A DNA stretch of 33,184 nt, taken from Chitinophaga pinensis (GTDB taxonomy: Bacteria; Bacteroidota; Bacteroidia; CAMBQF01). The notes beneath the pieces are model-generated. The model saw nothing but the letters and a program-made list of their open reading frames with translations. It was not told where the DNA came from and ran no database searches. Below, piece by piece: positions 26,376 to 31,985 of this stretch; the first letter of the stretch is position 1; the number at the start of each line of letters is the position of its first letter. The DNA lies in the NCBI GenBank assembly GCA_945869825.1, contig CAMBQF010000020.1, positions 1 to 33,184 on the forward strand. Reading direction: 5' to 3'. A program made the translations under genes and the position numbers.

Positions 26376-26383
26376 TACCTTTG
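26376..26383 (+). promoter_or_regulatory. Candidate -7 box of gpmI
   Basis: TACCTTTG matches TAnnTTTG and is followed after four bases (TACT) by the gpmI ATG. No good TTG is at the -33 position. Transcription from it would start at or next to the initiation codon. Confidence 0.5.
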
Positions 26384-26387
26384 TACT

Positions 26388-27914
26388 ATGGCTGATAAAA
26401 AGGTAATTCTGGTAATTTTAGATGGTTGGGGCATAGGTCAAAACACGCCTGCAAATGCAGTGTTGGCGGCTAATACCCCTTATTTTGATTCGCTTATTGC
26501 AAAATACCCCCATAGCCAGTTGCGCACGGATGGATTGAACGTTGGTTTGCCCGAAGGGCAGATGGGCAACTCTGAAGTAGGCCACCTGAATTTGGGCGCG
26601 GGCCGCGTTATCTATCAGGATTTGGTAGAGATAAACCTTGCATGTGAAGATGGTACCTTAGGCCAGAATGAAGAGCTTTTGAATGCCTTTAAATACGCCA
26701 AAGAAAATAACAAAGCCGTGCATATGATGGGCTTGGTTTCTGATGGATGCATCCATTCATCAGACAAACACCTATACAAGCTTTGCGAAATTGCCCGCCA
26801 GCACAATTTGGTAGATGTGTTTATACATGCCTTTACCGATGGCCGCGATACCGACCCTAAAAGTGGAGTGGGCTTTTTACAAAAGCTGCACAACCAGCTA
26901 ATGCAAACCACAGGGCAAATAGCATCGGTTATTGGGCGCTACTATGCTATGGACCGCGACAAGCGCTGGGAACGTGTGGCTGCTGCTTACAACCTATTAG
27001 TTAATGGCCAAGGCGAGCAGGTAACAGACATTATTGGCGCTGTTGAACAATCGTACACCGCCGGTATTACCGATGAGTTTATAAAGCCAATTGTAAAGGT
27101 GGATGCCGATGGTAACCCCATTGCCACTATTAAGCCCGGCGATGTGGTTATATGCTTTAACTACCGTACCGACCGTTGCAGAGAGATTACCGAGGCACTT
27201 ACCCAGCAAGACCTCCCCGAGCAGGAAATGGCTAAGCTTGACGATTTGTACTACCTAACCATGACACCTTACGACCATAGTTTTAAAGACGTTAAGGTTA
27301 TCTTTAATAAAAAAGACATTACCAATACGCTGGGCGAAGTGCTTGCTAACGCAGGCAAAACCCAGCTGCGTATTGCCGAAACAGAAAAATACCCTCACGT
27401 TACCTTCTTCTTTTCGGGAGGGCGAGAGGTGCAGTTTGACGGCGAAAGCCGCATTATGGTAGCATCGGCGAAGGATGTGCCTACCTACGACTTTAAACCC
27501 GAAATGAGTGCCTTTGGAATTGCCGAAGCGGTGGTTAAAGACATGGACGAGCATACGCCCGACTTTATCTGCATTAACTACGCCAACCCCGATATGGTGG
27601 GCCATACGGGCGTTTTCTCTGCTATTGTTAAGGCAGTAGAAACGGTTGACAAATGCCTGCAACAAACCATAGACAAGGCTATTGAAAAAGGCTACTCAGC
27701 TATAATACTGGCCGACCATGGCAATGCTGAGTTTGCCGTAAACAATGATGGCACGCCTAACACAGCCCATACAACCAACCCGGTACCATGCATTTTGATT
27801 GATAGCAACCATACCGCCCTAAAAGATGGTAAGCTGGCTGATATTGCCCCTACTATTTTAGCCCTGATGGGTGTTAAGGCCCCGGAAGAAATGGCTGGAG
27901 AGGTGTTGGTTTAG
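26388..27914 (+). CDS. gpmI: 2,3-bisphosphoglycerate-independent phosphoglycerate mutase
   Basis: This 508-residue enzyme interconverts 3- and 2-phosphoglycerate in glycolysis and gluconeogenesis in the cytoplasm. Family motifs are complete: metal Asp12 in VILVILDGWGIG, the phosphoserine nucleophile Ser62 in MGNSEVGHLNLGAGR, HAFTDGRDTDP near 148-158, FNYRTDRCREIT near 259-270, FFFSGGREV near 343-351, and the second metal group INYANPDMVGHTG and LADHGNAE. Length is normal for the family. It stands alone; the start ATG is supported by the conserved N-terminus and by the -7 box just upstream. No convincing terminator was seen before the tRNA. Confidence 0.97.
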   Translation: MADKKVILVILDGWGIGQNTPANAVLAANTPYFDSLIAKYPHSQLRTDGLNVGLPEGQMGNSEVGHLNLGAGRVIYQDLVEINLACEDGTLGQNEELLNAFKYAKENNKAVHMMGLVSDGCIHSSDKHLYKLCEIARQHNLVDVFIHAFTDGRDTDPKSGVGFLQKLHNQLMQTTGQIASVIGRYYAMDRDKRWERVAAAYNLLVNGQGEQVTDIIGAVEQSYTAGITDEFIKPIVKVDADGNPIATIKPGDVVICFNYRTDRCREITEALTQQDLPEQEMAKLDDLYYLTMTPYDHSFKDVKVIFNKKDITNTLGEVLANAGKTQLRIAETEKYPHVTFFFSGGREVQFDGESRIMVASAKDVPTYDFKPEMSAFGIAEAVVKDMDEHTPDFICINYANPDMVGHTGVFSAIVKAVETVDKCLQQTIDKAIEKGYSAIILADHGNAEFAVNNDGTPNTAHTTNPVPCILIDSNHTALKDGKLADIAPTILALMGVKAPEEMAGEVLV

Positions 27915-28008
27915 CTTACAGCGTGCAGCATAAAGCGTTTTGAATACTATCAATACGCATACTTAATGTACTGAAAAGCAATATATTGTGAATTTTTTAT
28001 CAATATTT

Positions 28009-28039
28009 TTTGCATTTTACATACAAAGTACTATTTTTG
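28009..28039 (+). promoter_or_regulatory. Promoter of tRNA-Asn
   Basis: TTTG (28009-28012), exactly 19 nt, then TATTTTTG (28032-28039): a perfect Bacteroidota consensus promoter. The expected start would be a few bases before the mature tRNA 5' end at 28052. Confidence 0.8.
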
Positions 28040-28051
28040 CAGCCCTAATAT

Positions 28052-28125
28052 TCCCTGATAGCTCAGTTGGTTAGAGCGAATGACTGTTAATCATTAGGTC
28101 TCTGGTTCGAGCCCAGATCGGGGAG
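28052..28125 (+). tRNA. tRNA-Asn (GUU)
   Basis: A 74-nt cloverleaf. Acceptor TCCCTGA pairs with TCGGGGA, with discriminator G. The D stem is GCTC/GAGC, the anticodon stem AATGA/TCATT with loop CTGTTAA (anticodon GTT at 28086-28088), and the T stem TCTGG/CCAGA with loop TTCGAGC. CCA is not fully encoded (CAT follows the discriminator). The 3' half is overlapped antisense by the end of the serine recombinase frame, the usual picture at an integration site. Confidence 0.97.
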
Positions 28126-29665
28126 CATAAGTAGACAGGCTGGCAGAAATGTCAGCCTGTTCTGTTTTAATAACTCCCAAACCATTGATATTACTAGTCA
28201 AAAGAACAAGCACCTCGTTTATTCTTGTGGTTCGATAACTATTCTCAGAAAAAATTAATTTTAAAGGGAATATCGAACCAATCAACTTTTGTTTCACCTC
28301 CAAACTAGCTCTGCTGTAATATTCCTTTATGTTATAAAGAAGGGGGAAGCCATATTCTAAGTAAGCCTTTAGTGCCGATTTTTCCATTCCCACCTCATTT
28401 CGCTTCTCAACCAATTCCTCCTCCTCACTATCAATACGCCTTTTAATTCCTTTGTAGTCTGAAGCTTCTATAAAATCGTTTAAAAATTTATCCTCAAGAG
28501 AAGCCAATTTTGCTCTTACTGCTCTTATTTGGATATCTAGGTTATCCATATATTGTTTTCTTTCTATATCACCTGCACTGAAAACATCATCCAAAATCGA
28601 ATCATATAAGCATAATATTTCCGCAGGAACTTGAAAGCTACCTAGGTAGTTCGCGAATATTTCATTCGCAACATCTGACCTAAATCTCTCGTTGCAACCT
28701 CTTTGACAATGGTAATAGTAATGCTTAGCCCCATTGCGACTTCTGGAGCCGCTTCCAGTAAGATTACTAGAGCATATACGGCAGACTAAATGTCCTCTTA
28801 AGGGAAGGTTATCATTCCGAGTTATTCTAACTGGGATTTTTTTTTTCTTTCCATCTAGTATAGCCTGCACCTCGTTAAAGAGCGACTCGTCAATGATTGC
28901 TTCATGCAAACCTTTTACTACCGTTTCGGCTTCATCTTTCCAAGCAGTAATTCTAATTTTCCCGCAATAAAATGGATTCCTCATTATATTCAGAAAGGTT
29001 TGTTTGCTGCAGTTTTTCATCCCTTCTTTAAGTAGTCGCTTTCTTATCTCGTCTATAAAATAAGTGCCCATGGCAACTTCTTGAAAGCCTCTAACAATAA
29101 AAGGTGCATTATAAGAATCAACTTCTACTAGCCGTGTTAGTTTATTATTCTTATAACCCAACGGAGCTCGACCTGTACATCTTCCTTCTTTATTGGCCTG
29201 CCTCATTCCTCTTTTGGTATTGTCACCTCGAACTAGGTTTTCTTGCTGAGCAGCACCTGTCATTATAAGAAGAGGGAGAAATTTTGCAGTATCTGTAAAG
29301 TCTAACTCTCCATCATTTAGCGAAAAAACTTTCACATTAAAAGCAGATAGCTCTTTCACCATCATAAGAGTTTCCATAGCATTTCGGGAAAATCGGTCTA
29401 TTTTTGTCACAATTAATACACCTGCCAAAATTTCCTTTGACTTTAGCATCCTCAGAATACTCTGAAACTCAGGCCTGTTAAAATTTTTTGCAGAATGGTG
29501 TTCCTCAAAAGTAAACACTTCTGTAAAATTCTCTCGTTCACAATACTGGCGAAGTCGTTGTGTTTGCTCTTGTAGACTATAGCCCAACTCTTTTTGCTCA
29601 TCAGTAGAGACACGGGAATAGATTATTGCATTAGAGCTAGTCTGTTTGTTTTTTTCGTGTTTCAT
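28094..29665 (-). CDS. Large serine recombinase (island integrase)
   Basis: Started at the ATG at 29665, it has 523 residues; a TTG two codons earlier is possible. The resolvase catalytic domain (about 12-155) has YSRVSTDEQ with nucleophile Ser20, the HSAKNFNRPEF motif and KIDRFSRN. The recombinase domain (about 165-275, GRAPLGYK and IMRNPFYCGKI) is followed by a zinc ribbon with C-x2-C (CRIC) and C-x3-C (CQRGC) and a coiled coil (about 375-430). This is the layout of large serine integrases that insert phages and integrative elements. The C-terminal residues YAPRSGLEPET are encoded antisense to tRNA-Asn, whose sequence supplies the stop codon. The frame therefore depends on the integrated state, and the tRNA is the likely attachment site (inference). 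Confidence 0.92.
   Translation of the reverse strand: MKHEKNKQTSSNAIIYSRVSTDEQKELGYSLQEQTQRLRQYCERENFTEVFTFEEHHSAKNFNRPEFQSILRMLKSKEILAGVLIVTKIDRFSRNAMETLMMVKELSAFNVKVFSLNDGELDFTDTAKFLPLLIMTGAAQQENLVRGDNTKRGMRQANKEGRCTGRAPLGYKNNKLTRLVEVDSYNAPFIVRGFQEVAMGTYFIDEIRKRLLKEGMKNCSKQTFLNIMRNPFYCGKIRITAWKDEAETVVKGLHEAIIDESLFNEVQAILDGKKKKIPVRITRNDNLPLRGHLVCRICSSNLTGSGSRSRNGAKHYYYHCQRGCNERFRSDVANEIFANYLGSFQVPAEILCLYDSILDDVFSAGDIERKQYMDNLDIQIRAVRAKLASLEDKFLNDFIEASDYKGIKRRIDSEEEELVEKRNEVGMEKSALKAYLEYGFPLLYNIKEYYSRASLEVKQKLIGSIFPLKLIFSENSYRTTRINEVLVLLTSNINGLGVIKTEQADISASLSTYAPRSGLEPET
28135..28168 (+). terminator. Terminator hairpin after tRNA-Asn
   Basis: Stem ACAGGCTGGCA (28135-28145) with TGTCAGCCTGT (28150-28160), one G-T pair, a GAAA loop, then TTCTGTTTT. 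It starts ten bases after the tRNA and lies antisense within the last codons of the recombinase gene. Confidence 0.7.
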
Positions 29666-29841
29666 ATTCAATTAGTGCTATTATGTATAATAAGTTACGA
29701 ATTTTCTTTGTTTCTTCAACATTATACTGCTTAATATTCTTGTTTAAAATTGACCTGCATTTTTCAATTGAAATCATAGAAAGCTATTGCTCTCAGCCTC
29801 GGTTTTTCCGATGGTTTTTGACGTTTGTTTTTCATTTGTTC
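29666..29841. other. AT-rich gap between recombinase genes
   Basis: No gene is supported. On the minus strand, right after the truncated gene-tail copy, a 22-codon frame begins MKNKRQKPSEKPRL. Its upstream junction resembles, with gaps, the start of the dead recombinase, so it may be a remnant of a second recombinase 5' end. Confidence 0.35.
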
Positions 29842-29895
29842 TTAAAATTTTCGTTTGTAAATTCTCTTAATATACAGTTGATTAAATCCAGAGGT
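29842..29895 (-). pseudogene. Duplicated 3' tail of the 83-residue gene
   Basis: These 54 bases match 30364-30417 at 53 positions; the single difference changes one codon from Glu to Lys. On the minus strand they encode the last 18 codons (TSGFNQLYIKRIYKRKF and the stop) of the small unknown gene, but nothing upstream of them is that gene: the dead recombinase frame runs into it. Weaker similarity continues a few bases on both sides. Confidence 0.85.
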
Positions 29896-29901
29896 TTATA
29901 C

Positions 29902-30363
29902 TCATTTATTCGGAACTATAGCGACTTTAGATGTCTTCTTGGACTTATCTAATCCAGTAATGTGTAACAACATATTCAATAGCATAAAATTATTTGAAAT
30001 ATGATGGTCTATCCATTGCTCTGTAGCATTAACTTCTATTCCTAGTTTTTTAAATTCTTTAATTTTAGTTATACCCTTTTGTATGTCTCGAGAGAATCTG
30101 TCCCATTTTATGACTAGCAAATAGTCAATATCTGCTTTATTCTTTTTAGCGTATTTAAATAATAGTTTGAACTGTGGCCTAACAAAAGTTTTTCCAGAAA
30201 AACAATCATGGTAGTGTTTAACAACTTCAATTCCTTTAGCTGCACAGTACTTTCTTAGCTCATCTTCTTGGGATGTTTGTGAGTAATTATGTAGCTGGTC
30301 ATCTGTAGCTACTCTAGTATAAAGTATTGCCTTTTTCATCGACCTGTCATTTTTAGTTTGCAT
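29902..30363 (-). CDS. Truncated, catalytically dead serine recombinase
   Basis: A 153-residue protein equal to the resolvase catalytic domain alone. The family pattern is clear: AILYTRVATDDQ, KTFVRPQFKLLF, VIKWDRFSRD, LGIEVNATEQWIDHHISNNFML. The position of the nucleophilic Ser (YxRVS) is Ala19 (codon GCT). After residue about 135 the recombinase homology stops; the usual ENDRR linker and the DNA-binding domains are missing, and the frame ends inside the duplicated tail of its upstream neighbour. It starts directly after that neighbour's stop (TAAATG), so it would be translated by coupling; a second ATG eight codons in is possible. Probably a decaying copy. Use as a regulator by dimerising with the active recombinase is conceivable but unproven. 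Confidence 0.82.
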   Translation of the reverse strand: MQTKNDRSMKKAILYTRVATDDQLHNYSQTSQEDELRKYCAAKGIEVVKHYHDCFSGKTFVRPQFKLLFKYAKKNKADIDYLLVIKWDRFSRDIQKGITKIKEFKKLGIEVNATEQWIDHHISNNFMLLNMLLHITGLDKSKKTSKVAIVPNK

Positions 30364-30615
30364 TTAAAATTTTCGTTTGTAAATTCTCTCAATATACAGT
30401 TGATTAAATCCAGAGGTCTTTACATTTATTACTTGGTGGCTATGTTCATTTAATAGCATTCCTATATTGACTTTCCCCTTTTCTACAAGCTCTACACTTT
30501 CAATAATGGTAATTTTATTGCCCGTTAGTTTTATCTTTATTTCAGATAAATTACCTTTTAGAAATTGCGAAAGCAAGTAGTTTATAGCTGTTGTATTTGA
30601 TGCTTTTTCTTCCAT
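30364..30615 (-). CDS. Small protein of unknown function (83 aa)
   Basis: I do not recognise this protein. It is 83 residues long, begins MEEKASNTTAINYLLSQFLKGN and has an alternating pattern suggesting a helix followed by beta strands (IKIKLTGNKITIIESVELV, INVKTSGFNQLYIERIYKRKF). It has no signal peptide, membrane segment or cysteine. Its stop is fused to the ATG of the dead recombinase (TAAATG), so the two were a co-translated pair. Its last 18 codons are duplicated on the other side of the recombinase. This implies that the pair once existed in at least two tandem copies. Lying just upstream of a recombinase start, it could be an accessory or directionality factor, but no motif shows this. 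Confidence 0.6.
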   Translation of the reverse strand: MEEKASNTTAINYLLSQFLKGNLSEIKIKLTGNKITIIESVELVEKGKVNIGMLLNEHSHQVINVKTSGFNQLYIERIYKRKF

Positions 30616-30679
30616 TTTTAATTTTATTAGTTAGTAAATAATTGCCCCAGTCAAATCCTTATGAGTCATTGTAAAAGAT

Positions 30680-31340
30680 ATTTTTCATGCCGTAATATAG
30701 ACAGGACAGCCAAAAAAGGGGAACCTCCACACAGCTCGACTCCTTATATATATGACTGTGGTCTTTCATGCCGTAATATAGATGGGATAGGCAAAAAAGG
30801 GGAGCCTCCACACAGCTTGGCTCCTTATATATGTTGCGGTTGTTCTTCATGGCGCAATATAGATGGGATAGGCAAAAAAGGGGAGCCTCCACACAGCTCA
30901 GCTCCTTGTATATATGACCGTGGTCTTTCATGCCGTAATATAGATGGGACAGGCAAAAAAGGGGAACCTCCACACAGCTCGACTCCTTATATATATGACC
31001 GTGGTCTTTCATGGAGCAATATAGACTGGACAGGCAAAAAAAGGGAACCATCGCCGAGCTCAGCTCCTTGTATATGTTAGGGTTATTTTTCATGCCGCAA
31101 TATCGCTGGGATAGGCAAAAAAAGGGAACCTCCACACAGCTCGACTCCTTATATATATGACCGTGGCCTTTCATGCCGTAATATAGATAGGACAGGCAAA
31201 AAGGGGAGCCTCCACACAGCTCGGCTCCTTATATATGACCGTGGTCTTTCATGCCGTAATATAGATAGGACAGGCGTAAAAGGGAGGTTCAGCGGCGCTT
31301 GGCCCATTGTCTGTATTACGATTGTTCTTCACGCCGCAAT
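30680..31340 (-). repeat. Tandem array of about eight 81-bp units with a minus-strand hairpin in each
   Basis: Using the conserved word CATGCCGTAATATAG (CATG or variant) as the mark, units start at 30686, 30767, 30848, 30929, 31010, 31091, 31172, 31250 and 31330. Six consecutive spacings are exactly 81, then 78 and 80; the last units are degraded. There are no spacers: the whole unit repeats. Since 81 is 27 codons, long frames stay open on both strands (30661-31080 plus, 30659-31174 minus), giving 27-residue protein repeats; neither has a convincing start, so neither is called a gene. In units 1-7 the minus strand carries GGAGYY-N12-GGYTCC (3' arm) followed by CC and a run of five to seven T. 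Variable bases remain paired there as G-C or G-U. Linkers of a second type recur after units 2, 5 and 8. Confidence 0.95.
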
Positions 31341-31617
31341 ATAGCTGGAACAAGAAAAAAGAGGGATAATCAACCCTCGATTGCTTTCAAAAATCGTTGG
31401 TTAAAATAAATAACAAGCCTTTGAATAGCTCTAGCAAGTGCCTATAAATACTCTTATTCTAGCACCTAAATCAAAAATTCCACCCTTAACAGCCTAAATT
31501 TCTGTTGGTTGAGATTTTTTGGCAAAAAAATTGGGCAAAAAAATGCGAGAGCATATACTCAACTTCCCTTTTTTTTATTTTTTTTTGGCGCGAAATTGAT
31601 TCGCCCCGCTGACCTCA
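31341..31617. other. AT-rich stretch without a gene
   Basis: No coding region is supported. It contains a weak GAGGG/CCCTC hairpin near 31351-31368, long T/A runs around 31565-31585, and a small hairpin GCGAA-ATTGA-TTCGC near 31590-31605. The right end of the island may lie here or just beyond, but no copy of the tRNA-Asn 3' end was found. Confidence 0.4.
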
Positions 31618-31899
31618 CTAGCTAACAACCGCCATCACCTTAATAATTTGACTGTCTTTCTTGGAAAATATTGAATGGGCAAATAAGAAGCTTGTTGCAG
31701 TCACTTTGATGTCAGTCATTTCGCTTACTTTGAAAAGTTTAAGCTTGCTATTTGTGGGGCTTATTTCAAAGCCTCTTAGCATAAGCTCACCTGTTTTATT
31801 GATGCCAATCAAGTAAGGCTCTAAAGTTCTTTTAGTTCCTTTATACGTAAATTCTATTCGCTTTTTATCTGTTATAGCGGAAATAATATCCAGTAACAT
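31618..31899 (-). CDS. Stand-alone WYL-domain protein
   Basis: This 93-residue protein consists of a single WYL-like domain: IISAITDKKRIEFTYKG, RTLEPYLIGINKTGELMLRGF, KLKLFKVSEMTDIKVTATSF. The RxLEPY and LRGF elements are the landmarks. WYL domains bind ligands or nucleic acids and usually follow a helix-turn-helix in regulators of phage defence and DNA damage. Here the helix-turn-helix is absent and the ATG is preceded by only about 20 bp before a strong terminator, so either it is a minimal single-domain form or it has lost its N-terminal part. A 22-bp dyad (31902-31923) sits just before the start. It belongs to the island or its border; its partner is unknown. Confidence 0.72.
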   Translation of the reverse strand: MLLDIISAITDKKRIEFTYKGTKRTLEPYLIGINKTGELMLRGFEISPTNSKLKLFKVSEMTDIKVTATSFLFAHSIFSKKDSQIIKVMAVVS

Positions 31900-31901
31900 A
31901 G

Positions 31902-31923
31902 TTTTTACTATAAATAGTAAAAA
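31902..31923. promoter_or_regulatory. Perfect dyad before the WYL gene
   Basis: TTTTTACTAT (31902-31911), two bases, ATAGTAAAAA (31914-31923): a perfect 10-bp inverted repeat two bases upstream of the WYL start codon. It could be an operator for autoregulation; it also overlaps the base of the adjacent terminator. Confidence 0.55.
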
Positions 31924-31959
31924 GAAATGCCACCCCGCTGAGAGGTGGCATTTCTTTTT
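31919..31959 (-). terminator. Terminator of the T9SS type A gene
   Basis: A 16-bp perfect stem (31919-31934 with 31944-31959) and 9-nt loop, with A/T tracts on both sides. It lies 27 bp after the stop of the minus-strand cargo gene and can work in both directions. Confidence 0.88.
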
Positions 31960-31985
31960 CTTAACAGGTAACTTAAAGCCTGTGA

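Noticed and set aside
29683-29952. An 89-residue plus-strand frame
   Set aside because: It runs through the duplicated tail and opposite the recombinase end; it is Phe/Leu-rich by AT bias, with no family resemblance.
30659-31174. A 171-residue minus-strand protein and a 139-residue plus-strand protein made of 27-residue repeats
   Set aside because: Both follow automatically from a stop-free unit of 81 bp; neither has a good start or composition of a real protein, and the hairpin pattern suggests RNA or DNA structure instead.
30686-31250. A 15-codon mini-frame in each unit (AAGGAG, seven bases, GTG, TGA) on the minus strand
   Set aside because: Bacteroidota make little use of Shine-Dalgarno sites, the AAGGAG is the hairpin arm, and changes between units do not look like those of a protein.
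30680-31340. CRISPR array or integron attC array
   Set aside because: Whole 81-bp units repeat with no unique spacers, no cas genes are near, and no GTTRRRY core or gene cassettes lie between units.
31586-31620. Right attachment site of the island with a copy of the tRNA-Asn 3' end
   Set aside because: Only a few bases (CGGGG) resemble the tRNA end and the surrounding sequence does not match in either orientation.
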